A stretch of DNA of 64,000 nt. It comes from JBBPYC01 sp965218765. GTDB lineage: Bacteria > Pseudomonadota > Gammaproteobacteria > Burkholderiales > Burkholderiaceae_C. The position numbers and the translations under genes were made by a program. Positions within the stretch are counted from its first letter, which is position 1; each line of letters begins with the position of its first letter. The stretch lies in contig CBDCLU010000004.1 in the NCBI GenBank assembly GCA_965218765.1, positions 248,001-312,000 of the forward strand. Reading direction: 5' to 3'. Below the pieces are notes generated by a model. It searched no databases. It saw only the letters and a program-made list of their open reading frames with translations, and was not told where the DNA came from. Of this stretch, positions 8,604 through 17,582 are shown piece by piece.

Positions 8604-8675
8604 GCCTTTTCAGCTGATCGAAGCGTGCCAGCGTCCGCCTGCCGCGGCAGCCGCGCAGCAGCGAGAATCAACCCG

Positions 8676-9779
8676 ATGCCGGCCTCCAACGAAGATCGCG
8701 CGCCCGCTGACGCAGCAGGCGCCCACCCGTACCAGGCGCTCACGCCGGACCTGGTGCTCGATGCGCTCGACAGCGTCGGCCTGCGCGGCGACGGGCGGCT
8801 GCTGGCGTTGTCCTCATACGAGAACCGCGTCTATCAGGTCGCGCTGGAGCAGCCGCTGCAAGACGCTGCAGGCTCAGGCGCTCCCGGGGCTTCGGCAGTC
8901 GTCAAGTTCTACCGGCCCGGGCGCTGGAGCGATGCGCAAATCCTGGAAGAACACGCGTTCGCGGCCGAGCTGATGGCGGCCGACGTGCCGATGGTCGGTC
9001 CGCTTGCGCTGCAGGGCGCCACGCTGCACCATTTCGGCGGCTTCGCGTTTTCGGTCAGCCCGCGCCGTGGCGGACGGGCGCCGGAACTCGACGACTTCGA
9101 GGCGCTCGAATGGATCGGCCGTCTGCTTGCGCGCATGCACGACGTGGGCACCGCGCGCGCGTTCGCTGTGCGCCCAGCGCTGGACCTGGCACGCTACGGC
9201 GTCGCGTCGCGCGACTGGCTGCTCGCACACGACACGATCCCGCTCGACGTGCAGCGCGAATGGCACGCGCGTTGCGACGTTGCTCTGAAAATAGTAGCTG
9301 ACATTGAAGAAAGCTCTAGCGCCCAAAGCACTTTTTATTCAAAAAACGAGCCGCAGACGTCGATTCAGCGGCTGCGCCTGCACGGCGACTGCCACCCCGG
9401 CAACCTGCTCTGGACACCAGCCGGCCAACCGGATGCCGGCCCGCACTTCGTCGATCTGGACGACTGCGCGACGGCCCCCGCGGTGCAGGATTTGTGGATG
9501 CTGCTGTCCGGCGACCGGCGCGAGCGCACGGTGCAGCTGTCGGCGCTGCTGGACGGCTATGAGCAGCTGCGACCATTCGACCGGCGCGAACTGGCCCTGA
9601 TCGAGCCGCTGCGCACCTTGCGGCTGATCCACTACAGCGCCTGGCTTGCGCGCCGCTGGTCGGACCCGACGTTTCCGATCCACTTTCCCTACTTCGGCAC
9701 CAGCGACTACTGGCGGGGCCAGGTGCAGATGCTGCACGAGCAGATCGAGGCGATGCGCGAGCCACCGCTGCAGGTCTAG
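8676..9779 (+). CDS. srkA: stress response serine/threonine kinase SrkA/RdoA (YihE)
   Basis: A 367-residue APH-fold kinase, close to the usual SrkA length of about 330 plus an insertion. The catalytic loop HGDCHPGNLLW is at about 235-245 and the metal motif FVDLDDC at about 260. The N-terminal YENRVYQV and VVKFYRPGRW (ATP-binding Lys) match SrkA. The E. coli enzyme counters stress-induced MazF-type death and envelope stress. Residues about 203-225 are encoded by an in-frame copy of the dispersed repeat just before the catalytic loop. ATG 8676 was chosen because SrkA homology begins soon after; the long upstream extension is not protein-like. It converges on fdhD. Confidence 0.92.
   Translation: MPASNEDRAPADAAGAHPYQALTPDLVLDALDSVGLRGDGRLLALSSYENRVYQVALEQPLQDAAGSGAPGASAVVKFYRPGRWSDAQILEEHAFAAELMAADVPMVGPLALQGATLHHFGGFAFSVSPRRGGRAPELDDFEALEWIGRLLARMHDVGTARAFAVRPALDLARYGVASRDWLLAHDTIPLDVQREWHARCDVALKIVADIEESSSAQSTFYSKNEPQTSIQRLRLHGDCHPGNLLWTPAGQPDAGPHFVDLDDCATAPAVQDLWMLLSGDRRERTVQLSALLDGYEQLRPFDRRELALIEPLRTLRLIHYSAWLARRWSDPTFPIHFPYFGTSDYWRGQVQMLHEQIEAMREPPLQV
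9281..9352. repeat. dispersed repeat, in-frame copy inside srkA
   Basis: An AT-rich block (tgctctgaaaatagtagctg, then cttttta and ttcaaaaaacg) in an otherwise GC-rich gene. It contains the tagctg and ctctagcgcc blocks of the repeat family. It is read through without a stop as about 23 extra residues (LKIVADIEESSSAQS onwards) just upstream of the HGD catalytic loop. Confidence 0.7.
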
Positions 9780-10729
9780 CTGCCGCTCCGGTGTTCGCCG
9801 GCCTGCGGGCTCGCATGCATCGTCCAGGCGATCGGGTCGAGCGAGAGTTCCGTCCGGTCGGATGCCGGACCGGCACGGTCCGCGGCGCTCGCCGTGACTC
9901 GGTATGGATGGCTGTAGATGACCAGCTGACCATCCCGCACCAGACCCAGCAGACTGAGGCCTGCGGTGCGTGCGCTGTCCACCGCGAGCTGCGTGGGCGC
10001 CGACGCCGCGGCGAGCAGCGCCGCGCCGGCCATTACCGCCTTTTGCACCATCTCGATGCTGGCGCGGCTCGTGATCGCGATGAAGCCGTCGCCGGCAGCC
10101 GGTCGTGCGGCAGCCAGCGCGCCGATCAGCTTGTCGAGCGCGTTGTGCCGGCCGACGTCCTCGCGCAGCACGCGCACCGTGCCGTCGACGCCGCACCAGG
10201 CCGCTGCATGCATCGAGCCGGTGATCCGGTTCAGGCGCTGCTGGTCGCGCAGCGTCCGCATCGCGCGGACGACGGCAGCACCCGGCACGCGAACGTCCGC
10301 CGTGACGGCAGGCAGCGCGCGCACCACCTGCGCGAGGCTCTCGGTGCCGCAGACGCCGCAGCCGGTGCGGCCGGCCAGCGTGCGGCGGCGCGCCTTCAGT
10401 CCCGCGAAGCTGCGCGCCGACACGTCCATGCTGACCGTCAGGCCCGGGCCGGCCTCGTGCACCTCGCAGCCGTGCAGATCGGCGGCGCTTGCAAAAATGC
10501 CTTCGCTCAGGCCGAAGCCAAGCGCGAAGTCTTCCAGATCGCACGGCGTGGCGAGCATGACCGCGTGCGAGATGCCATTGAACTCGAGCGCGACCGGCAC
10601 CTCCTGCGACACCCAGTCCTGCGTCTCGCAGTGCCGGCCCTCGTGCCAGCGCGTGACCGAAACGCACTGCGCGCCGTCGACCGCGGCCGACGGTGCGTCC
10701 CGATCAGGCTCGGACTGCCACATCGGCAT
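9776..10729 (-). CDS. fdhD: formate dehydrogenase accessory sulfurtransferase FdhD
   Basis: A 317-residue FdhD protein, which transfers sulfur from a cysteine desulfurase to the Mo-bis-MGD cofactor of formate dehydrogenases. The reactive-cysteine loop GRTGCGVCG and REDVGRHNALDKLIG are intact; EVPVALEFNG and FALGFGLSEGI mark the N-terminal domain. The start at 10729 (or the in-frame ATG at 10723) lies inside the end of the upstream oxidoreductase gene, implying translational coupling and a shared role. Its TAG stop shares the palindrome CTAG with the srkA stop on the other strand. Confidence 0.95.
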   Translation of the reverse strand: MPMWQSEPDRDAPSAAVDGAQCVSVTRWHEGRHCETQDWVSQEVPVALEFNGISHAVMLATPCDLEDFALGFGLSEGIFASAADLHGCEVHEAGPGLTVSMDVSARSFAGLKARRRTLAGRTGCGVCGTESLAQVVRALPAVTADVRVPGAAVVRAMRTLRDQQRLNRITGSMHAAAWCGVDGTVRVLREDVGRHNALDKLIGALAAARPAAGDGFIAITSRASIEMVQKAVMAGAALLAAASAPTQLAVDSARTAGLSLLGLVRDGQLVIYSHPYRVTASAADRAGPASDRTELSLDPIAWTMHASPQAGEHRSGS

Positions 10730-13010
10730 CGGCCGAAATCCGCACCGGGATCGATTTGGAGGCCGGCGTCTTGGACAGCTCGTCGTGGTGGCCGATCGGC
10801 ACCAGCACGTTGCATTCCGGGTAATAGCCGGCGACCGTGCCGCGCGGAATCTTGTAGGCGGTCAGCTTGAGGCCGCCGAGCTCGCGCAGCTGTCCGTCGT
10901 CGACGTCGGTGGCGAGCCGCACGGTCTGGCCGTCGGCAAGCCCGGCCTCGGCGATGTCGTCGGGGTTCATCAGCAGCACGTCGCGGGTGCCTTCGATGCC
11001 GCGAAAGCGGTCCGAGTATCCGTAGATGGTCGTGTTGAACTGGTCGTTGGAGCGCAGTGTGATCAGGCGAAAGCGGCCCGGCGCGTCCTTGAATCCGATC
11101 GAGGTCAACTGCCCGGGCGAGGTGAACACGGCCTTGCCGGACTCGGTCTTCCAGATGCGCTCGTGGGCGCCGTTGCCGCGGTAGAAGCCGCCCGGCTCGA
11201 ACATCCGCTGGTTGTAGGCACGGAAGTCGTCCGGGTAGGTGGCTTCGATCAGCTCCCGCACCAGCCCGTAGTCGCCGGTCCACGTGTCCCACTTGAGTTG
11301 TTCACCGGGCTCGAGGGCGGCTTTTGCGATGCCCGCGACGATCGCCAGTTCGCTCTTGACCGCGTCGGACACGGGCGGCTCGTGGCCGATCGAGCCGCTG
11401 ATCATCGAAAAACTGTCTTCGGTCGTCACCGCCTGAACGCCGCCAGCCTGCTCGTCGCGCTCGAACCGGCCCAGGCAGGGCAGGATGTAGGCGATCTTGC
11501 CCGGAAACAGGTGGCTGCGGTTGAGCTTGGTCGACACCATCACCGTCAGCTGCTGGGCCGCCCAGGCCTGCTCCATGCGTGCCTGATCCGGCACCGCGCG
11601 CACCAGGTTGCCGCCGAGCGAGACGAACGCCTGCACGTCGCCCGCGAACAGGGCTTCGACCGCCTCGACGATGTTCTTGCCGTCATGGGCGGGCGGCTCG
11701 AAGCCGAACAGCTCCTTCAGCTTGTCCAGCGGCACGAGATGCGCCTTCTCCGCGATCCCGACCGTGCGCTGTCCCTGCACGTTGCTGTGGCCGCGCACCG
11801 GGCAGCAGCCGGCGCCTGGCCGGCCGATGTTGCCGCGCAGCAGCAGCAGGTTCACGAGCATCGCGATGTTCAGCGCGCCGTGCGTGTGCTGGGTCAGCCC
11901 CATGCCGTACACCCCGATCACCTTGTCGGCTGCAATGTAGACCGCAGCTGCGTCACGCAGCGCCGCTTCGGTCAGGCCGCTTTCCTGCTCGATGTCGGCC
12001 CAGGCCACGGCCCGGCAATCGTCAAGGAACGCGTCGAAGCCCGTCGTGTGCTGCTGCACGAACGCATGGTCGATCACTTCCGCGCGGCCGGCCGCTTTCG
12101 CCTGGTCGTCCGCCTCGACCACGCACTTGCAGAGGCCGAGGATCGCGGCGACGTCGCCGCCCGCCTTCAGCTGGTGGTACTGATCCGAGATGGTGGTTGA
12201 CTTGCCGGTCAGCATCTCGAGCGGATTCTGCGGATCGAGGAACGACACCAGGCCCTGCTCGATGATCGGATTGAACGTGACGATCTTCGCGCCGCGCTCC
12301 TTCGCGGCTTTCAGCGGGTGCAGGAAACGTGGGCTGTTGGTGCCCGGGTTCTGGCCGAAGAAGAAGAACGCATCGGTCTCGGCCAGATCGTCCCAGACGA
12401 TCGTGCCCACCGGCGAGCCGATCACCTTGGTCAGGCCGACCGAGGTCGTCTCGTGGCACATGTTCGAGCTTTGCGGCAGGTTGTTGGTGCCGAATCTGCG
12501 CGCGAGCAGTGCATACAGATAGGACGCTTCGAGCGCTGCATGGCCCGACGAGTAGAACACCGCGCGGTCGGAGTCAAGCGATTTCAACGTCGCGCCGATT
12601 TCCGCGAACGCGCTGTCCCACGAAACCGGCAGGTAGCGGTCGCGCGCGGCGTCGTAGCGCAGCGGATGCGTGAGCCGGCCCGTCATCTCGAGGTCGTAGT
12701 CCCGCCAGCTGCGCAGCTGGGCGACCGTGTGCTCTTGTTCTTCCCAGAACGCCGGCGTGCAGCGCGCATCGGTCAATTCCCAGAGCGTGGCCTTGGCCCC
12801 GTTCTCGCAGAACTCGAAAGGATGGTAGTCGGCCGGCTTGGGCCAGGCGCAGGACACGCACATCACGCCTTTCGGCTTGTTCTGCCGTCCCAGCGCGGAC
12901 AGCGCGTCCATGCCCGGCGATGTCTTGCCGAAGATCTGCGTGATCCGCTTGAGCGACCCCCAGCCGCCCGCGGGGCCGGAGGAATGCGGCAGTGTCTCGT
13001 CTTCGTGCAT
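10704..13010 (-). CDS. YdeP-type molybdopterin oxidoreductase (FdhF-like alpha subunit)
   Basis: A 768-residue member of the FdhF/YdeP branch of molybdopterin oxidoreductases. The N-terminus has the YdeP-type CVSCAWPKP, with only a partial iron-sulfur cysteine motif, then QSSNMCHETTSVGL, FGQNPGTNSPR and the MGD-binding RGHSNVQGQRTVGI; the C-terminal domain runs from about 640. YdeP proteins are linked to acid resistance and to formate or nitrate-type redox reactions, but the substrate is not established. ATG 13010 gives MHEDETLPHSSGPAGG, normal for the family; the longer frame upstream is not. The fdhD overlap supports a sulfurated Mo cofactor. Confidence 0.9.
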   Translation of the reverse strand: MHEDETLPHSSGPAGGWGSLKRITQIFGKTSPGMDALSALGRQNKPKGVMCVSCAWPKPADYHPFEFCENGAKATLWELTDARCTPAFWEEQEHTVAQLRSWRDYDLEMTGRLTHPLRYDAARDRYLPVSWDSAFAEIGATLKSLDSDRAVFYSSGHAALEASYLYALLARRFGTNNLPQSSNMCHETTSVGLTKVIGSPVGTIVWDDLAETDAFFFFGQNPGTNSPRFLHPLKAAKERGAKIVTFNPIIEQGLVSFLDPQNPLEMLTGKSTTISDQYHQLKAGGDVAAILGLCKCVVEADDQAKAAGRAEVIDHAFVQQHTTGFDAFLDDCRAVAWADIEQESGLTEAALRDAAAVYIAADKVIGVYGMGLTQHTHGALNIAMLVNLLLLRGNIGRPGAGCCPVRGHSNVQGQRTVGIAEKAHLVPLDKLKELFGFEPPAHDGKNIVEAVEALFAGDVQAFVSLGGNLVRAVPDQARMEQAWAAQQLTVMVSTKLNRSHLFPGKIAYILPCLGRFERDEQAGGVQAVTTEDSFSMISGSIGHEPPVSDAVKSELAIVAGIAKAALEPGEQLKWDTWTGDYGLVRELIEATYPDDFRAYNQRMFEPGGFYRGNGAHERIWKTESGKAVFTSPGQLTSIGFKDAPGRFRLITLRSNDQFNTTIYGYSDRFRGIEGTRDVLLMNPDDIAEAGLADGQTVRLATDVDDGQLRELGGLKLTAYKIPRGTVAGYYPECNVLVPIGHHDELSKTPASKSIPVRISADADVAVRA

Positions 13011-13266
13011 GGTCTGATGGCCTCGATGTCCGTGCTGGAAAAGTACGAATCGCGCTTCGGCAATCGCCGTGCCAGTGTGTCGAAGCCGGGCTGCTGCGGC
13101 CATCAGGCCCGGTCCTGCATGCGCTGCTCACAGCTTGGCTGGACCGGGCGCGGCCTGAGCAAGGCCGGCCCGGAGGCGGCAGCTGACTTGCCGGAGCACG
13201 CGCGTCGCGATTGATTGGCCGCAAGCCCGCCGGCTGCTGTAGCGGCAGGCGCCCGATCCCGGCGTA

Positions 13267-15195
13267 TCAGATGCGCGGCGCGAGCCGGCCGCAGCGGCGG
13301 TGATGGGCTATGCACAGCAGCGTTGTAGTCGCCAGGTAGCGCGCGGTGGCCCACCAGGAGCGCCGTCGGCGGCGGCCTTCCAGGCCGGCAGCGCCGACAC
13401 CCGCCGGCTGCGGCGTGCCCGGCTCGGCAGCCGGCGGCGTCGCCGCAGGCAGTGCGATTTCCTCGATGTGCAGGCCGGCCTGCCGCGCGAGCAGCAACGC
13501 GCCCACGTCCGCATCGTCGAGCAGCGTCGCATCGCGCGCGGCGAGCAGCTGGATCGCGCGCGGGCCGTACCAGCGAAAGCCCGAGGTCGGATCGCGCCAG
13601 TCGAAGCCCGCGAGCCGCCGGAACCAGCGCCAAGCAAGCCGCCGGCGCGCGCTGGCACCAGCCACGTCGGCGCCGATCACGAGGTCGGCCGCCGCGCCCT
13701 GCCGCACAAGCCGGCCCACGTGCGGCAGCCAGTCGGCGCGGTCGCAATCGATCGTGACCACGCCCGCATGGCCATGCGCCAGCGCCCAGCGCAGCGCGGT
13801 CTGGATCGCGTTCCAGCGACTGAGTGCGAGCAGCGGGCGCAGCACCACAGCCCCGAGCGCTTCCGCGCGCTGCGCGCAGCCGTCCGTGCTGCGCTGATCC
13901 ACCACCAGCAGGTCGGCCTGCGGCAGCTGCCGGCGCGCGCCGTCCACCAAACCCGCAATGGTCGCCGCGTCGTTGCGCGTGACCAGCGCGATCAGCAGCC
14001 GGCCATCACCCGGCGCCGCCAGCAGTGCGGCCGGCGCGGCTGGCGCCAGCCAGCGGTAGCGCCGCTCGATCGCGCGTGCGCTCATCGTGACGTCGAACAG
14101 CCGGCCCAACGCGCTGCGGCCCGCTTCGCCCAGACGCCGGCGCAGTGCGGGATCGAACTGCAGCCGCGCGATCGCGCTGGTCCAGCTCGCCACGTCCTCG
14201 ATCGGCACCTGCAGCCCGCAGCCGGCCTGCGACACCACCCACGGCATGCCGGAGCCGGGCAGATCCGTGACCAGACACGCGCGCGCATGGTGCATCGCTT
14301 CGAGCAGCACCATGCCGAACGCTTCGGTGCGCTCGCGGGACGCCAGGCAGAAGACGTCGCAGCCGGCCAGCAGCTCGTGCTTGTCGGCTTCGCTCACGCT
14401 GCCGAGCAGCCGCACCCTGGGCCGTGCGCCGGCCGCTGCGCCGTGGCGGATCAGCGCCTGCAGGCTGGTCTGGAGTTCGCCGTCGCCTGCGATCAGCAGC
14501 TCCACATCCTCGGGCAGCGCCTGCACCGCCTCGATCAGCGTCTCGAAGCCCTTGTAATAAGTGAGCCGGCCGATCGACAGCAGCTTCAGCCGGGTCTGCG
14601 GCTGCCAATGCGGGTGCGCAGCGGCCGCGGCGGCGCAGGCGGCCGCATCGGGAAACTCGGGCGTGGCCACACCGAGCGGCACCACCGTGCACTTGTGGCG
14701 CCAGCGCTGCAGCGGCTTGCTGGCCTGCAGGTAAGGCTCGGACGTTGCGATCACGCATTCGGCGCCGTCCAGGAGCGCCTGCTCGAACGGGCGATAGACC
14801 GAATAAGCGGCCGCAAGCGACCAGCGCAATTGCGACAGCACCACGTCCGCATGCCAATGCACGACCCACGGCAGCGCGCGCGCCTGCGGCATCGTGAGCA
14901 CCCAGAACGCGGACGTGTTGGGCAGGTGCAGGTGCAGCAGGTCCGGCCGGAACTCATCGATGCGCCGCGCCAGCGCGCGCCGAAAACCGAGTGCGATCGG
15001 CGCATAAAGCAGTTGCACCTGCACCGGCACGCGCGTGAGCCAGGGCGGATCGTCCTCCAGCGCGTTGCCATGCACGACGGCTGCCGCATCGATGCCCTGC
15101 GCGCGCTGGGTCTGCACCAGGTCGTGCAGGTACAGCTCCATCCCGCCGCGGTCCGGCGGAAAGAACTTGCCGACGTGCAGCACGCGCAGGCTCAT
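13267..15195 (-). CDS. fused GT4-GT2 glycosyltransferase
   Basis: A 642-residue protein with two glycosyltransferase parts. Residues about 1-395 are a GT-B, family GT4 enzyme: KFFPPDRGGMELYLHDL at the N-terminus, LLSIGRLTYYKGFETLIEA in the middle and ASRERTEAFGMVLLEAM as the E-x7-E motif. Residues about 405-600 resemble a GT-A, family GT2 dolichyl-phosphate-mannose-synthase-like domain: LIALVTRNDAATI, VVDQRSTDGC, VVTIDCDRADW and DPTSGFRWYG. The C-terminus is Arg-rich. The start overlaps the stop of the upstream TMTC-like gene (ATGA), so the two are coupled. A role in surface glycan or glycoprotein synthesis is inferred. The fusion itself is unusual. Confidence 0.8.
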   Translation of the reverse strand: MSLRVLHVGKFFPPDRGGMELYLHDLVQTQRAQGIDAAAVVHGNALEDDPPWLTRVPVQVQLLYAPIALGFRRALARRIDEFRPDLLHLHLPNTSAFWVLTMPQARALPWVVHWHADVVLSQLRWSLAAAYSVYRPFEQALLDGAECVIATSEPYLQASKPLQRWRHKCTVVPLGVATPEFPDAAACAAAAAAHPHWQPQTRLKLLSIGRLTYYKGFETLIEAVQALPEDVELLIAGDGELQTSLQALIRHGAAAGARPRVRLLGSVSEADKHELLAGCDVFCLASRERTEAFGMVLLEAMHHARACLVTDLPGSGMPWVVSQAGCGLQVPIEDVASWTSAIARLQFDPALRRRLGEAGRSALGRLFDVTMSARAIERRYRWLAPAAPAALLAAPGDGRLLIALVTRNDAATIAGLVDGARRQLPQADLLVVDQRSTDGCAQRAEALGAVVLRPLLALSRWNAIQTALRWALAHGHAGVVTIDCDRADWLPHVGRLVRQGAAADLVIGADVAGASARRRLAWRWFRRLAGFDWRDPTSGFRWYGPRAIQLLAARDATLLDDADVGALLLARQAGLHIEEIALPAATPPAAEPGTPQPAGVGAAGLEGRRRRRSWWATARYLATTTLLCIAHHRRCGRLAPRI

Positions 15196-17204
15196 CCGGG
15201 CGGCCGCGACATGATCTGCGCGCGCACCTGGACGTACTGCCGGTTGCGCGGGTCGAGCGCGATCGCGCGGTCCAGGTCGGCCAGAGCGGCATCGCGCGCA
15301 CCGCCGCTCAGGTGCGCGACCGCGCGGCCGTAGAACGCCGGGGCGCTTGGGTTGCGCGCCAGCAGCTGGTCGAACAGCGCGATGGCCGCCGGGATGTCGC
15401 CCTTGCCGATCGTCGCCATGCCCAGGCCGAGCTTCGGCTTCGGATCGTTCGGGCGCTGCTGCAGCAGGGTCTGGAAGTCGGCGATCGCGCTGTCGAAGCG
15501 GTTTGCGCCGATCGCGCTGTCGGCACGGCGCTGCAGCAGGGTCTGGCGCAACGCCTCGGTGCCGGCTGCATCGTGCGGATTGTCGGCCACCTGCTTCAAA
15601 GCGGTGTCGAAGTCCGTGTAGGCGCGCTCGAACTGGCCGAGCGCGAGTTCGCTCTCACCGCGCTGGTAGTGCAGCGCCTGACCGGTAAAACCTTTCGCGG
15701 CGGCGCTGGCGAACGCGGTCAGCGCCTGCTGCTGATCGTTCTTTTGCTGATACGCCACGCCCAGGTTGAACTGCGCGTTGCCGCCCAGATCGCCGAGCGC
15801 ATCGGCGGTCTGGAACGCGCGCACGGCCTGGTCGAGCGAGCCTTTTTCGAGGTGCGCAGCGCCCAGGTTCAAGAACGGGCGTGAGCGGCCGACCGCGTTC
15901 GCAGGCGCGGCCAGATCGACCTTCTGCGCAGCATCGCCCCAGGCGCTGAATTCATCGTGCAGCGACGACACGCGTTCGGCCGCGAGCGCCGCGAACGCAA
16001 CCGCGACGATCGCGCCGCCCGCGTAGATCGTGCGTGGCTTCAAGCCCGTCAGCAGCAACGCCAGCAGCCCCGGCAGCGCGATCGCCCACAGGTAGCTGCG
16101 GTACAACACGAACGGGTCCTGCAGCCAGATGGTGGCGAACTCGGTCGCATACAGCAGCAGTGGAAACAGCAGCAGCAGCCCGGCCAGTCCCAAGCGCCCG
16201 CGCCCGCCGCGCAGCAGTGCATAGCCGGCGCCTGCAAGCAACGCCAGGTAGCCGATCGCGCCCAGCAGCTGCGGCCACGCGCCGAACGACAGTGGGAACG
16301 CGGGCCGCAGGTCGATCGACATCCACTGCACGTTCGGCACCAGCCAGAGCAGCCCGTAGCCGAAGAACAGCCAGGCTTCGTTCAGCATGCTCAACGGGTA
16401 GAGCTGCTGCGTGACGCCGGGCTTGAGCCCCTCGAGCGCCTGCGCGAACGCGACCGAGCGCGGATCGATGAGCCGCCCGACCAGCCCGCCATAGAACTGC
16501 GACACCAGCACGAACGCGATGCCGAGCACGATCAGCGTGCCGAGCGCCAGCATGAGCGAACGGCGCCAGTCCGCCCCACACACGTAGACATACAACGGCA
16601 GTGCGAGCGCCGCCGTCATCACCGCGTATTCCTTGCACAGCAGTGCGACCAGATAGGCCAGCAGCGCAAGCCCGTACATGGGCCAGCGCCCGCCCAGCAG
16701 TCCGCGCACGAACGCCCAGCAGGCGAGCACCGAGAACAGGGTGGCCAGCACGATCGAGCGCTGCGTCAGGTAGGCCACCGCGTAGACCGCGACCGGATGC
16801 AGCGCGATCAGCGCAACGCCGATCAGCAGCGCGGCGCGCCCTGACGCAGCGAAATCGAAGCCGGCATCCTCTGCGTCCGGCGCAAAGCGCACCAGCCGCA
16901 GCAACTCGCGCATCAACCCATAGATCGCCGCCACCGTGCCCAGGTGCAGCAACAGGTTCACAAGCCGCTGCTTCCACCAGCCGCCACCGAACAGCGCATC
17001 GACCCAGACGAAGCTGCCGTACGACAGCAGCCGTGGTTTCAAAGGAAGCAGCCCGCCGTAGGCACCGATGATGGTGCCGTCGGACAGGCGCAGGTCGTCG
17101 AACAGCAGCTGGTTCTGCAGGCCTGTCAGGTAGATGCCGAACACGGCTGCTAGCGCGACAACCGCGAAGATGACTTGCGGGGTGGAGAACCGGGGACGAG
17201 TCAC
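15192..17204 (-). CDS. TMTC-like multi-spanning membrane protein with C-terminal TPR repeats
   Basis: A protein of about 670 residues. The N-terminal two-thirds has about ten membrane spans with the layout of TMTC/PMT-like (GT-C) proteins: LLFDDLRL in the first loop, LVNLLLHLG, then ALHPVAVYAVAYLTQRS. The C-terminal third (from about residue 440) is a run of TPR units, such as AFYGRAVAHLSGGARDAALA. Such proteins are proposed protein O-glycosyltransferases or polysaccharide assembly proteins. The start is uncertain: GTG 17204 gives a good hydrophobic N-terminus, and no ATG lies in the right place. Coupled to the GT4-GT2 gene. Confidence 0.7.
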   Translation of the reverse strand: MTRPRFSTPQVIFAVVALAAVFGIYLTGLQNQLLFDDLRLSDGTIIGAYGGLLPLKPRLLSYGSFVWVDALFGGGWWKQRLVNLLLHLGTVAAIYGLMRELLRLVRFAPDAEDAGFDFAASGRAALLIGVALIALHPVAVYAVAYLTQRSIVLATLFSVLACWAFVRGLLGGRWPMYGLALLAYLVALLCKEYAVMTAALALPLYVYVCGADWRRSLMLALGTLIVLGIAFVLVSQFYGGLVGRLIDPRSVAFAQALEGLKPGVTQQLYPLSMLNEAWLFFGYGLLWLVPNVQWMSIDLRPAFPLSFGAWPQLLGAIGYLALLAGAGYALLRGGRGRLGLAGLLLLFPLLLYATEFATIWLQDPFVLYRSYLWAIALPGLLALLLTGLKPRTIYAGGAIVAVAFAALAAERVSSLHDEFSAWGDAAQKVDLAAPANAVGRSRPFLNLGAAHLEKGSLDQAVRAFQTADALGDLGGNAQFNLGVAYQQKNDQQQALTAFASAAAKGFTGQALHYQRGESELALGQFERAYTDFDTALKQVADNPHDAAGTEALRQTLLQRRADSAIGANRFDSAIADFQTLLQQRPNDPKPKLGLGMATIGKGDIPAAIALFDQLLARNPSAPAFYGRAVAHLSGGARDAALADLDRAIALDPRNRQYVQVRAQIMSRPPG

Positions 17205-17582
17205 GTGGGGAAGGAGAAGATCCGAAAGAATTGCTAGCCGCGAAGGAAGAACGCATTCAAACGCGGTCAAGCCTGGGCAGTTTAACGGGCCGAGCTGGGC
17301 GTGCCAGTGATGGGCGCTGGCGCAAAGGCAAAGGTTCCAGGGGGCTCCGGCGCGCATTGGCGCTTCATTAGTCGTTACAAAAAGTATAGCAATGCGCCGT
17401 TTTACAATCGGCGCCTCAGTACGGATGCCAACGGCCTCGCCGCGCGGCCGATCTGCTGCCGCTTGCGCTGGATGACGCGACGCCGCCTTAACTCAGGCGG
17501 CCGGCCCGGCCTATACCCTTTGTTGCATCTGGACGTGTCGCTCGAAGTTGACCGTTCCGCTTCGCCCTCATCATTTCAGGCA
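17205..17582. other. divergent intergenic region at the head of the O-polysaccharide locus
   Basis: 378 bp between the minus-strand TMTC-like gene and the plus-strand DUF2304 gene. It contains an AT-rich patch (17377-17408) and an inverted repeat GCGCCG/CGGCGC (17394-17399 and 17409-17414) around ttttacaat, which includes a -10-like TACAAT. A likely promoter region for the wzm-wzt operon, but no clear -35 is seen and no ops element (GGCGGTAG) was noticed. Confidence 0.4.

Larger units (their letters stand above)
8180..8675. other. minC-srkA divergent intergenic region
   Basis: About 500 bp between the divergent minC and srkA starts, with no convincing gene. It contains an AT-richer repeat copy (8395-8447) and three DnaA-box-like sites (8449-8603). 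It must hold both promoters, but no confident -10/-35 pair could be assigned. Confidence 0.6.

Noticed and set aside
9966..12200. 744-residue plus-strand open frame opposite fdhD and the YdeP-type gene
   Set aside because: No recognisable motif; lies opposite two strongly supported genes.
13300..15333. 677-residue plus-strand open frame opposite the GT4-GT2 fusion
   Set aside because: Arg/Gln-rich shadow of the real minus-strand gene.
17141..17160. tgctagcgcgac-like string resembling the dispersed repeat
   Set aside because: Encodes the normal hydrophobic N-terminus of the TMTC-like protein and lacks the AT-rich arms of the repeat.
17301..17582. Upstream extension of the DUF2304 frame to 17301
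   Set aside because: The extra 94 residues are Arg/Cys-rich with no domain; ATG 17583 gives a normal DUF2304 N-terminus.
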